Shown: positions 1 through 9,617 of the stretch, in pieces | How the letters are laid out: every line of letters starts with the position of its first letter | Position numbering within the stretch: the stretch's first letter is position 1 | Assembly (NCBI GenBank): GCA_964058805.1 | Contig: CAXKVV010001606.1 | Location: forward strand, 1-31,443 | Direction of reading: 5' to 3' | Length of the DNA stretch: 31,443 bases | Source: Schoenoplectus triqueter | Lineage: Eukaryota; Streptophyta; Magnoliopsida; Poales; Cyperaceae | Program-made: the position numbers and the translations under genes | Notes under the pieces: model-generated | The model's database searches: none | Seen by the model: only the letters and a program-made list of their open reading frames with translations | Told to the model about the DNA's origin: nothing

Positions 1-651
1 TTATTGATATTTCGGTGCAGTAGATATCCTAATCTACTTCTATGAGGATGACTCGAGTACCCGACCATAAATCATGCTATATGTGATGTGTATCGGTTTT
101 CTACTTTAGTTTACAAATATATCAAATAATTAAAATAATAACAAAATGCCTCTATATGTAGTTACAGATTAGAATAACCTCGTTACCTTTTGCCAAATTT
201 AGGATGGTGGTCCCACTAGATAAGAACGAGTAGTCGTAGAGATGGATTTCGCGTAATAACACTTTTCAAGTCCATTATTGTCAGTTTGTTTGTCAGATAT
301 CCTTACTCATTTTCTATATTACTATGCGACAGCAAAATTATCAAATTATCATTCGAAGTAGACCTACCAATTTTAACATACTTCGTTCCAGCTTAGTATC
401 TCTGATCTTAACATTGATAAGAGGTGGTTTCAACCTCCATCTACATCCGACATCTCCAAAATATAATACATCTGTACATAATTTTGAGTTTCGAAGGGTC
501 ATATGTGCATAAACACCAAATCATCTTTTGTTTCTGGTTTTCAGACGCATTTGCACATTGACCGCGGCATCTTGGCTTTTTGTAAGTTGCGCAATACGAT
601 AAACTCTCTCTTGTTCCCTTCCACAAGCTACGCCCAGAGAGAGAGAGAGAG
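1..651. other. Intergenic DNA and 5' leader of the CXXS gene
   Basis: No coding region or transposon is recognisable. The last stretch is the likely leader of the thioredoxin gene and ends in a short GA microsatellite (about 636-651) directly before its start codon. Short open frames here have no recognisable protein character. Confidence 0.5.
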
Positions 652-2267
652 ATGGCAGCACAAGAGGAGACAAAGGCAAGAGTGGTGAAAGTGGAATCAG
701 AGGAATCTTGGAACCTCTTCCTCTCCCAAGCTTCTAACCAAGGCTGTCCCGTTTGTTCCTTCCTTCTTTCCCGTTTCTCTTATTTTTTTTTCCAAAATAG
801 TGAGATTTTAGAGATATGAATGTATTATTTCTCTAAAAGTACCAAGTATTGTAATTTTTAATTATGTGTTTCTTTACATCTTTGTTAGTCAAAACTGTTA
901 GACCCTCTTGATTAGTAGCATTCACCAGTTTATATGCTTTAAACTACTTTGCTTGTTATCATAATAATTTTTAAAATTGAAAAGAATGATTTCTTAGTTA
1001 TGTAGGGCGAACTATGAGTTGGAAAACTCTTGTTTGGTCTTACTTTTAAAAGGAAAAGAACCATGATTTGGGAAGTATGCCAATAGAATATAGAAAGTCA
1101 CTTCCAATTCGTTTATCTTTTTCATTTAATTAAAAATTGTTGTTTTAGATACTAAATTAGAAAACCAGTTTTGCAAAATATTAAATCCTTTTTGTGTATT
1201 CAGGTAATTGTTCACTTTAGTGCATCATGGTGTGTGCCATCACTAGCTATGAATGGATACTTCGATGAATTGGCTCATAATTATCAGGATATTTTATTCC
1301 TGATTTTAGATGTTGATGAAGTACAGGTACTCGCTTATCTCTCTAGTTTTTCTTTTTTACAATGCTTACCTATATCAAATCAAAATTTCCCTTCTACAGT
1401 TTCTTATTCTGTTCTTATCTGGTAATTATTTGGTATCAGCCATGAAATGTCTGATAAATGAAACTATTTTAATTTTTGCCTTATTCTGTGATTGGTACGG
1501 TCTTTTGGATGTTTCTGGCTTGAAAGAGATGGGAAGTTCATTAATTATTTGTCCTTCGTCTTAGCAAAGTGTTTCTGAGACAGGACCACAATTACTTTGA
1601 CTAAATCAACAAATCAAAGAAAACAGTAGAAAAGTCATTTGCTTTTATTTTTCGCTCCTGAAAGCATGATAATCATCAAATAGGAATGGAAAGGTTGACT
1701 GAAATTCAAATACTCAATCAGTGAACATCTTTTAATCATTTGAACTGGGATCTGGGACCACTGTATTTGGCCTGGATTGGAGATCATATGGATAAGCTTG
1801 TGCTTTTGTTTTACAGCTCTGCTCATATATTGAAAGTTAAAACTAGTTTATTTCACAAATCCTAGAGATTTCAGCGTCTAACTGTTCGTAATTCCATCCT
1901 AATTTGTTCCCATTATTTTGCCTTTCTGATATGAGATGAATAAATAATTAAGTAACGAGCCTTTCTAAATTGGTTATGTAAAATAGTTCTAATCATTCTT
2001 AGACCAACAAAAACATTACAAGTTATGCAGCATAGTACTTAGGCCACCAAATGAATGCACTTTAATGACTTCTGATATACTATGTGAAATTAAACAATAA
2101 TCCAGGGGGTTGCAAAAAAGATGGAGATAAAGGCAATGCCAACATTTGTTTTGATGAAGAATACCGAGGTGATAAGCAAGATTGTTGGCGCCAATCCTGA
2201 TGCACTCAAGAATTTGGTTGATTCCTGTCTGCAATCTGCTACTGTTCCTCTATCAGAGTCAGTTTAA
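652..2267 (+). CDS. CXXS1: Thioredoxin-like protein CXXS1 (monothiol WCxxS type), three exons
   Basis: Exons are 652-750, 1204-1326 and 2106-2267, with GT-AG introns all in phase 0, giving 127 aa ending at TAA. The thioredoxin fold is complete. An N-terminal segment has the VVKVESEESWNLFLSQA helix region, the active site is WCVPS at about residues 42-46, and a conserved cis-proline loop KAMPTF precedes the last strand and helix. In this plant family the second active-site cysteine is serine, so the protein cannot make the usual intramolecular disulfide. Family members show disulfide isomerase or reductase activity on protein substrates. There is no signal peptide, so a cytosolic location is likely. 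The length is close to Arabidopsis CXXS1 (about 118 aa). The start is the first ATG after the GA-rich leader and gives the expected N terminus. No defects were seen. Confidence 0.93.
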
Positions 2268-3135
2268 TACCTCTAGCTTTTGTTATATTGTAAAAGAGTC
2301 CCTTATCAATATTAAGTGATGCTTTCTTGGTGCATCTAGTTGTTTCTTGTGCTAAGTCCTTTTTAATTTGTACATATAGTTGTACTGCTACTGTGTGTTT
2401 CTGTGAAGATTTTGAACTGCCATCTCCCTCTTTATTTTTATTTTTTATTCTAGCAACTTATCTTGATTGAATTCCTTTTAGTGATCAGTAAGAAAAAAAC
2501 TTGTGAGCAAGAATTAACCGTGGAATAGTGGTTAGTAAAAGGAATCCACCTTAGTAAAGAATGCGTAGCCTTCAAATTTACTAGTAGGAAAGAAGACTAT
2601 CTGGTAAAGGATGAGTTGTACCCTTGGGGAGCTGTTCTGCAAAAGGAAACAAGAATAACTAGAATTGAACCAGAAATAAAATCTTGTTGCAATAATGGGT
2701 TTTCTAACATATACACTGGTTTGCTTCTTAGTTTTTGCAGATACAAGTAGATATGGGGACTTTTGCAGAAAGAAAATAGTTGAAAAAAAATCTTATACCG
2801 AAATATAATAACAGAGAAAATGGAAAAGAAAGAAAAAGGTTAAACTCAAACTCAGATGAAAAATTCTAGAGCTAATAGCTAATAATATCAGTCTGACACT
2901 TGGCTCTACATGATTATTTGTGCTCTTAATTAAACTAATAACATTCACACCAACTACATGATTATTTGTGCTCTACATTCACACCAACTACTAGCAGTTT
3001 ATGTTTCCAACAAACCAGTACAAGCTATAATGGCAGAAATTTTACGATGGCTCCTGGGGACTTGAAGCATGGTGCTAATTTTTTTCTTTTTCTTTTAGAA
3101 GCAGCTGGTTTTGATGTCCATGTGGCGTTAAAGGA
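2268..3135. other. Downstream region of CXXS1, no gene recognised
   Basis: Contains the 3' UTR of the thioredoxin gene and AT-rich intergenic DNA. An open frame at 2966-3193 runs into a palindromic element and matches no family I recognise. Apart from the small tandem duplication at 2907-2991, nothing else is supported. Confidence 0.4.
2907..2991 (+). repeat. Two-copy local tandem duplication
   Basis: The motif CTACATGATTATTTGTGCTC followed by CATTCACACCAA occurs twice in a row. The first copy (about 2907-2954) has about 11 extra bases in its middle compared with the second (about 2955-2991). This looks like replication slippage followed by a small indel. Confidence 0.8.
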
Positions 3136-3601
3136 GGTAGGGATCATTTATAAACTATCTATTTTGACAACCTTTATAATCAACTTTATATAATTTAACA
3201 ATTTATAGAAAATCCTAAAAATAAAAAACTCTACAAATATATTCTCAAATTTATAAATTGATTGTGATTCAAATTTGATGTAATTTGAGTGTAATTTAAT
3301 ATTTAGTAAGGATCATTAAATTTAAATCATTAAAATTATTATATAATTTTGATGGTACTTAATAAAATATCAAATGATACTCAAATTGCATTCAATTTGA
3401 ATTACAATCAATCCATAAGTTTAAAACTATATTTGTAAAATTTTCTATGAATTTATATAAAGTTGTATTAAATTTGAATCACAATCAATTTATAAGTTTA
3501 AGAATATATTTGTAAACTTTTATTTTTTAAGATTTTTTATGAATTTATTTAAAATTGATTGTCAAAGGTTGTCCAAATAGATTCTCAAGAGAATCACCAT
3601 C
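3136..3601. mobile_element. Palindromic MITE with long imperfect inverted repeats, probable Mutator type
   Basis: The two halves are imperfect reverse complements over most of their length. For example, CTATTTTGACAACCTTTATA near the left end matches the complement of the right end, CTATTTGGACAACCTTTGAC. Inner blocks around 3240-3300 and 3385-3440 also pair. Flanking 9-mers GTTAAAGGA (3127-3135) and CTTAAAAGA (3602-3610) agree at 7 of 9 positions and may be a decayed target duplication. There is no coding capacity. It resembles the element at 8616-8953 in size class, target site and end structure. Confidence 0.65.
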
Positions 3602-3784
3602 CTTAAAAGAAATGACATATAAGTAGGTTTGAATCAAGACGATTAATGTAGAAGTGTGATTATATCTTAGCGGCTGTGAAAGTACAATAAGGAAATTCCA
3701 GAATGAAATGTGTCAACATGCTGGGCGATGTGGAAATTTTTTCCAAAATCAATCATAATAGGATGCCCCATCCACCAACCTTTG

Positions 3785-3794
3785 CACCTATAAA
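3785..3794 (+). promoter_or_regulatory. Possible TATA box of the downstream proline-rich gene
   Basis: CTATAAATG is a good plant TATA match, about 50 bp before the fold-back element and about 810 bp before the proline-rich start codon. If real, the transcript would carry the hairpin in its leader or a leader intron. A nearer start within the CT-rich leader at 4360-4600 is equally possible. Confidence 0.25.
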
Positions 3795-3839
3795 TGTTCT
3801 CTACTGTACCAAATTGATGGTCCAAACATGTGCTCCAGT

Positions 3840-4007
3840 GGACCCGGATCCACTGTCGCGCGGCACGGTGCGGCGCAGCATGTGGTCCGTTCGATCACTT
3901 TGAAATTCGTGCTAATTCTTTAAGATTCGAGTTAGCACGAATCTCGAAGTGATCGAACGGACCAGATGCTGCGCCGCACCGTGCCGCGCGACAGCTGATC
4001 TGGTTCC
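3840..4007. mobile_element. 168-bp fold-back element with 76-bp near-perfect arms and 10-bp target duplication
   Basis: Left arm 3840-3915 and right arm 3932-4007 are near-perfect reverse complements around a 16-base loop. Between about 3852 and 3900 the pairing is almost complete and strongly GC-rich (blocks such as CTGTCGCGCGGCACGGTGCG), unlike the AT-rich surroundings. A perfect 10-bp direct repeat, GTGCTCCAGT, flanks it at 3830-3839 and 4008-4017. A target duplication of this length fits the Mutator superfamily. No protein is encoded. Any transcript crossing it would form a long hairpin. Confidence 0.85.
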
Positions 4008-4600
4008 GTGCTCCAGTGGTCTCTTTAGGCTTTTTTGATAGGTGGTTTTTGGTTGCATGCAGTTGCTTTTGCAAATTTACACCACCACTCACCTCAATTG
4101 TCGGTGTTAAATTATCAAAACTTAAATGTTAATGGCACATTTTCTTCAATTAATGTAGATATATGTAGTTTTAAACTATATTTTTTGATTTAAAAGAAAA
4201 AATTATTATTTTATATGTACTTTTAAAAGTTAAATCCGGATACCAGTCAGAATTTACCCATAGATCCGCCCCCAACCACAGTATGCACAACGTAAAAGCA
4301 CAGACATTTGAGAAATAATTTACATAGTCTCCGTTCCCTTTGTAGACTGGAGAGGATGTTTCTCTCTCTTTTCTTTTTTAATTTTTATCTCCTGCTTGTT
4401 CTCTCTGTGATCTCCACCCTATTTGCCTTCACGTGAAGCCATAATTCAGAAAAAAAAAACACATCCAACAAAAACAAAGCCTAGCACTAACTGCCCTTTC
4501 TCTTGGTCCCTTCTCTCTTTCTCTCTTTAACCTTTCCTTCTTCTCATCAGACTACACTCCTTAGAGAGTGAACAACAATTAACAAGCAATACATTTGCAA

Positions 4601-5335
4601 ATGGTAATGTGCTATATAGGCAAGGCTACCAAGATCTTCTTTGGTCTAGTAGCAGCACTTCTAGTTGTGGGTCTCATTGCTGGCTTTGGTCTTGCTCGTC
4701 GCCCTTGGGTCCATAAGACCAAACCAGATTGTGAGCCAGAGAATTGCCGACCCATTTATGCCGATCCAATCCCGGCTGATGCCGGTACAACACCCAATCC
4801 CATTGCGAATCCGGTGCCTTCATCGAGCAGCTATGGTTCATTGAATTCCAATTCAACATCTGTCCCTGCTTCGACTTCAATGCCAGTACCAGCTTCGACT
4901 AATCCAGCTGGGACTCCACCACCTGTACCCGATCCAAATAATCTTGGCGGGCCACCGCCACCTGTACCCGATTCAAATAATCTCGGCGGGCAACCGCCAC
5001 CTGTACCCGATCAAAGTATTCTTGGCGGGCCACCACCACCTGTACCTGATTCAAATAATCTTGGTGGGCCACCAGCACCTGTAAGTACATCGATTAGTGT
5101 AAGTGCGCCGCCGCCGTTCCCAGCTACTTCGACCACTGTAGATGCCCCACCGCCACCAGCAGCAACTTCCAATAATGTCGCACCACCACCATCTGTACTT
5201 GATTCCAGTAATGCTGCTGGTACACCACCACCCCCTGTACCAGTTTCCTCTTCTGATTCTGGTGCCCCACTTCCTGCTACAACTGTAAACCCACCTAGCC
5301 CAGTATTTGTAGCCACGCGCCTGGACCATTTCTGA
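4601..5335 (+). CDS. Proline-rich single-pass membrane protein with PPPVPD repeats
   Basis: An intronless frame of 244 aa. A short N terminus is followed by a hydrophobic segment at about residues 12-31, rich in L, V, G and A, then positive residues RRPW. This fits a signal anchor or uncleaved signal peptide that leaves the C terminus outside the membrane. A small two-cysteine motif (DCEPENC) follows. Residues of about 100-165 hold tandem units of the form PPPVPDxNNLGG (four to five copies), then a Pro/Ser/Thr/Ala-rich tail resembling hydroxyproline-rich wall proteins. The start is the first ATG (4601); another in-frame ATG lies at 4607. The leader is rich in CT. I recognise no named family. 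A cell-surface or wall-associated role is inference from composition. An open frame on the opposite strand over the repeat is a by-product of the GC-rich repeats. Confidence 0.75.
   Translation: MVMCYIGKATKIFFGLVAALLVVGLIAGFGLARRPWVHKTKPDCEPENCRPIYADPIPADAGTTPNPIANPVPSSSSYGSLNSNSTSVPASTSMPVPASTNPAGTPPPVPDPNNLGGPPPPVPDSNNLGGQPPPVPDQSILGGPPPPVPDSNNLGGPPAPVSTSISVSAPPPFPATSTTVDAPPPPAATSNNVAPPPSVLDSSNAAGTPPPPVPVSSSDSGAPLPATTVNPPSPVFVATRLDHF
4912..5085 (+). repeat. Tandem coding repeat (about 39 bp units) in the proline-rich gene
   Basis: Units of about 39 bp encoding PPPVPDSNNLGG-like peptides repeat four to five times. Later copies vary (DQSILGG, then PPAPV). The high similarity between neighbouring units suggests recent slippage, so the copy number may differ between individuals. 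Confidence 0.8.
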
Positions 5336-5956
5336 TTTCTGGGCCCTGCAATTGGGTTCAATTAGCCTAGTCAGTTCTGGTTTTCAGACTTCTTTTTTTG
5401 TTCCTAATTCGGTTCATTATTTATTTATTTTTGTTGCATATGTAGAGTTTAGATTCTTCCAACTATTTTTTTTCTTGTTTTATTTTTCAAATTGCAACTT
5501 CTTTTATAGTTTCAGTGATTGTGATATCTATATGTTTATAGTATCTATTTAATCACTATTTTTTATAGTATCTATTTATATGTGTGCCCTGAAAATTATC
5601 AGCAAATAATGATATTTTTTTCTATTTTTCAAAATGATTAATGACATCCACGCTGCTGTCAGTCATCCCTAATTGAGCGAGCATTTGATAAATCATTAAT
5701 GCAACATTCAAAATATATTAATTAGAGATATTTTATAGTCCTATAATTCCTCAATTCTATCAAACAAGGAGTCTAATCATGCAGCTACAAGGGCCCAATC
5801 ATGATCTCCTTTTAACGCATGAGAAACTCCCCTGGTTAGTCAATCATTAATAACTGTTGGGAAAGTTCCAGTTCAGTCAGGAAAAAAGTAATAATTATGA
5901 ACTTCGTATATACATTGAGATTTGTACATAAAACTTATATAAAATTGAATATTTTT
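5336..5956. other. 3' region of the proline-rich gene, no further gene seen
   Basis: T-rich DNA follows the stop codon and is the likely 3' UTR. No polyadenylation site can be fixed, and I see no other gene or element here. Confidence 0.4.
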
Positions 5957-6420
5957 ATCTGTGATAATCATGCATGTGGCAACTGGTACATGTTTCAGAT
6001 ATTTATAATAAAATGATTTTTATCTGTAATAATCATGCGTGTGGGAACTGTTACATTTGCTAGCCTTCTTTCATTTAATAATCATAAAAAGAGAAAGTGC
6101 AAAAAAAAAAAAATCTAGAAGTACCACAGACATAAAACTGCCATAGAAAACCCAATGCATAATACTTGCTTTTTCCTCTGTCAGTCTGTTGCTCTCTTGA
6201 TCTGTGATCTAAACACTCACGGGTTATATCGGATTTCTAGAAGTACCGCAGACATAAAAATAAAACGAAGCATTTCTGGGGGCGGCAAATATCGGATTTC
6301 ATTAATTTTTAAAATAGGATAACAATAATTTTGTTTTGAAATGTTCAACAATAGTTACATACATTTAAATAACTAAAAACTGTTAAAAGTTTTTAAGACC
6401 TAATTAAGCAGGCTGAATGC
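5957..6420 (+). repeat. Segmental duplication, copy A
   Basis: This block is repeated in direct orientation at about 7790-8275. Shared landmarks in the same order are an ATCTGT...GCAACTGGTA block, TTTCAGATATTT, an A-rich tract, AGTACC.CAGACATAA, CATAGAAAACCC, GATCTGTGAT, CACTCACGGGTT, GCATTTCT followed by GGCGGCA, GGATAACAAT, TTTAAATAACTAAAAA and AATTAAGCAGG.TGAATGC. Copy A also has internal duplications: the ATCTGTGATAATCATGC block and the TCTAGAAGTACC.CAGACATAAA block each occur twice. No coding content is recognised. Confidence 0.75.
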
Positions 6421-6429
6421 ACACATAAA

Positions 6430-7760
6430 TGTGGGCCGGGGGGAGGGGTGGGTGTAAAGGTTAGATTGGTTCGTTTTTTTTAGATTTTCAATATGTTTTA
6501 TTATAATTAAGTTATGATAATTTTAATTCATAATTATGGCATCAAAAGAGTCAAGTTCGAGCTTAAATTCAACTTATGAAAATACGAGTCGAGTTTAGTT
6601 TAAATTTAACTCATAAAAATACGAGCCGAGTCTAACTCGTGAAACACTTTAAGCTGAAAAGTCGAGCTCTAGCTCAGCTCGTCACTATTCGAGTTGGCTC
6701 ATGAATTCACTCATGAGCCAATACATATGTGTTCACTCATTTTGACATTTAGATTTGATACATCTGCAAACTATATAATTGGTACATCTATAAGGTTGAT
6801 ACAAGAGTTGGTATAAAATTCATACATCAAACAATTATGCTTTCAATAAAATCTTCGTTGAAAACCAACATTTGGTCTAATGATAAAAGACAACATTCTC
6901 TGTATGAGAGGTCGTGGGTTTGATACCCGGATGGGGAGGGGTCCTGATGGACAATTATGAAATTTGAGAGTTTGACTCTCATCTTTCTAATAAAAATAAA
7001 ATAAAATATTTACTGCACTAATTTAAAGGGATGTACTAATAAAAAACTATCGAGTCAAATATATGAATCGAGTCATGAGCAAAAAGGAGACGCCGCTAAG
7101 TTGTTGAAATGATGAGAGAGAACGAGAAATAAATTATCGGGTTAGAGTTCGGTGAAGAAAAGAAAGTATATACACTATTATTATTTATGTCGAGTCAAGT
7201 CACAAGGTGAGTCAATCACAGTTTAAACTCAACTCAACCAAATTAGTTTGAGTCCGAACTAATTCCGAACTGAGTCATGAGTCCGAAATTTTTTATGCAG
7301 TCCTATTCATAGCCAACCAACCAATGATGAAAAATAAAAATCATTCAATTCGACATTTATGTTAAGTTGTCGGATTTTTGAGTTTGTCGAATTTCGCTTT
7401 AAGAAATTATAAAAAAACTGGAAAAAAAATATGATGAAAAGAAAATACAAATAGAAAACAACATAATCGTAACTAACAATATAATAAAGAATGTTATAAC
7501 TAAAACTAAAATTTAACAAAAATATCATATTATTTTTATAATGATGTTGTTATTTTAGTTAGACAATAAAAAATATTAGAAAATAATATATAATGGTCGG
7601 GTGGGATTTAATTAACAGTTTTCACAAAATTCGTATCCAAATTTTAGTTGTCGGATTGTTTAAAGTTTAATCCATCATACTCTAAATCCCGCAATTTTCG
7701 GATCAGATCAGCTGAATTTATTAGATTAAGTAGATTAGACTTGCACCTCTACATAGAAGC
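6430..7760. mobile_element. Possible hAT-like insertion between the duplicated blocks
   Basis: This 1.3-kb stretch separates the two duplicated copies. Its left end (GGGTGTAAAGGTTAGAT) and the complement of its right end (AGGTGCAAGTCTAATCT) resemble each other and the common plant hAT terminus with GGGGTGTAAA. The interior is rich in CGAGTC, CGAGCC and GAGCTC words typical of non-autonomous plant hAT elements. A target duplication was not found and there is no transposase. The boundaries are uncertain. Confidence 0.35.
6860..7007 (+). mobile_element. tRNA-derived SINE
   Basis: A degenerate A-box region (TTTGGTCTAATGATAAAAGA, from about 6871) is followed by TGTATGAGAGGTCGTGGG and a B box, GGTTTGATACC (6917-6927), the internal RNA polymerase III promoter spacing seen in plant tRNA-related SINEs. 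The element ends in an A-rich tail (AATAAAAATAAAATAAAAT). No clear target duplication was found. It does not fold as an intact tRNA, so it is a SINE and not a tRNA gene. It lies inside the hAT-like stretch. Confidence 0.65.
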
Positions 7761-7789
7761 ATCTGTTAAAAATTAAAAAATAAAATTAT

Positions 7790-8275
7790 CTGTAACAATA
7801 ATTTACAAAATCGTACGTGTTGCAACTGGTATATATTTCAGATATTTGTAATAAAATGTTTCTTTTTGAAAAACAAGAATTCGGAAGTCCATAAGCACAT
7901 ATAATTATATGAATTATCATTTGTTATTGTTTTTTTTCATTTAATAATTATAAAAAAGAAATGCAAAAAAAAAAGTCACATGATGAAAAGTACCCCAGAC
8001 ATAAGAAGTACCATAGAAAACCCGATGAACGATGCTTGTTTTGTTCCACTGTCAATCTGTTGCCCCTTTTTTGATCTGTGATTTTACACTCACGGGTTCT
8101 AGAAAACTAAGCATTTCTTGCGGCGGCATGTAGTATAATTTTTTTTTGTCTATTCCTTAATTTAAAAATTGGATAACAATATTTTCGTTTTGAAAACTTT
8201 AAGAATAAATACAAAATATTTAAATAACTAAAAATATTAAAAAGTTTCCAATACCAAATTAAGCAGGTTGAATGC
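7790..8275 (+). repeat. Segmental duplication, copy B
   Basis: This is the diverged direct repeat of 5957-6420, with the same order of conserved words but many substitutions and small indels. It lacks the internal duplications of copy A. The level of divergence suggests an old event. No gene is seen in it. Confidence 0.75.
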
Positions 8276-8615
8276 TTGTGTTAAAAGTAATTTGCATTAC
8301 TTAATGATGAACATGCAATTATAATTTCTGTGTTCAGTTTGTGTCTTGAGGACTCGGCGTATGTTCCAAAAATAAGACATTTTCGATTCCATTTCTCGTT
8401 TTTGCTAGCGCGATTTTATTACATTCAGAATGCAGTAGAAATTGTGAAAACAAATTGGAAATCGCTGAGAAAAGAGAACGAATTAACGGAGATAATTGAA
8501 AAATATAATACCGGTTATATCCTTTTATAAATGAACGACTGTGATTTGTGTAATTTTTTTTTGCACTGTAACTCCAGTTTCTAATCTGTTCCATGGAAAA
8601 CCAACTCATTAAAAA
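8276..8615. other. No gene recognised
   Basis: A 66-codon frame at 8330-8530 has no recognisable domain, and a 111-codon opposite-strand frame overlaps it. Neither has support beyond being open. Confidence 0.3.
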
Positions 8616-8953
8616 GGGGAAGGATCCTTGACAATGGCTATTTTGATAATAAACTATTAAATAATTCAAAATAATTAAAAATATTTTTTTATAAGTATGT
8701 TTTTTTACTAATAGATTGATATTGTTTTAAATTTCATATAATTTTATTATTGTTTGATAATCAAGTAAAAACCGTTAAATTAGAACCACTACAAATTGAA
8801 TAAAATTTTGATGATATTTGATGAACTATCAAATGATAATGAAATTATATGAATTTTAAAACATAGATTGTAAAAAAATATATTCATTTTTTTTATTTTT
8901 AAGATTGTTTTCATATATATTTAAAAAATAAAAATTCATTGTTAAGATCCTCC
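8616..8953. mobile_element. Palindromic MITE with perfect 9-bp target duplication
   Basis: The termini GGGGAAGGATCCTTGACAAT and the complement of the right end, GGAGGATCTTAACAATG, match. The arms continue to pair imperfectly inwards (blocks around 8730-8760 and 8838-8866). Identical 9-mers CATTAAAAA lie at 8607-8615 and 8954-8962, the length expected for Mutator-type elements. No coding capacity. Confidence 0.8.
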
Positions 8954-8991
8954 CATTAAAAAAACACTTTAGGATTTATACAAACATCTTT

Positions 8992-9065
8992 CAAAAGGGG
9001 TCAAATCTTTCAAAGTTAATTGCATAGATGGAGTTCATTCAAAGGGGTCAAATCTTTCAAAAGGC
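8992..9065 (+). repeat. Short direct repeat
   Basis: The motif CAAAGGGGTCAAATCTTTCA (with small differences at the edges) occurs twice, about 45 bp apart. It looks like a local slippage duplication downstream of the phytocyanin fragment. Confidence 0.7.
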
Positions 9066-9269
9066 ACATTGATCAGAAAAACATGAGGCAAGCATCAAGC
9101 CTTTCTACATGGAAGGCGCGGTAATAACTTGAAACATGTCATATTCAGAAATTCAATCGAATTTTTTAGATTAAACAAAAAGAGCATCAACGGACGAAAT
9201 CAGCTCTCTTTTGATAAATAAACCCCATCGGATCTGTTGTGTTCAAGCAAGCAACATTAAATTAATCAA

Positions 9270-9617
9270 TCAGACGAATATCATCAACATAGCCCTTAGA
9301 ACAAGAGCAATTACGTAATGGCACCCAACTCCATTCATAGCTGCCGCATCAGTTGGTGACGGAGGAGAAATGATGGGGGTTGGAGAAGGCGGTGAGTCCG
9401 ACTCAGTTGAAGAAACAACCGTGACCTCAAGCTTCATGCCTTTCTTGCAGTGACCGCTGGTGTTGCAGTAGAAGTATTTCGTTCCCGTCTCCGTCAAAGC
9501 TAAGACAGTGTTTCCATCGCTGTACCTGTTCAATGGGCTTGAACTGGTGCATGCTTCATACTTCATAGTCACTCTTCGTCACCTCCCAGACATCGTGCGC
9601 AGATGTGTAGGTGAATA
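9270..9617 (-). pseudogene. Phytocyanin (type I copper protein) 3' exon, frameshifted by a 7-bp duplication
   Basis: Read from a good acceptor (TTTCCAG before 9617), the minus strand encodes the C-terminal half of a plastocyanin-like domain: FTYTSAHDVWEVTKSDYE, then ACTSSSPLNRY, then TGTKYFYCNTSGHCKKGMKL. The copper ligands His (HDV), Cys (FYC), His (GHC) and Met (GMK) are all visible. Met points to the uclacyanin or plantacyanin group, not the stellacyanins. A Ser/Pro-rich linker and hydrophobic tail follow, as in GPI-anchored phytocyanins. The two parts are in different frames because CTTCATA is tandemly repeated at about 9556-9569 (+ strand), which adds 7 bp and brings in a stop. The matching first exon is probably 13908-14036. 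Assembly error is the main alternative to a true pseudogene. Confidence 0.85.

Noticed and set aside
2966..3193. 75-codon frame downstream of CXXS1
   Set aside because: It runs into the palindromic MITE, shows no domain and has no splice partner.
5011..5361. Glycine-rich 116-codon frame on the minus strand over the proline-rich gene
   Set aside because: It is the reverse complement of Pro codons in a repeat. The plus-strand frame has a membrane anchor, a proper start and a longer length.
6870..6930. Possible tRNA gene
   Set aside because: Only A- and B-box-like motifs are present. No cloverleaf stems can be formed and an A-rich tail follows, which fits a SINE.
8330..8669. Overlapping 66- and 111-codon frames
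   Set aside because: They lie on opposite strands over the same DNA with no recognisable motif, and one crosses into a MITE end.
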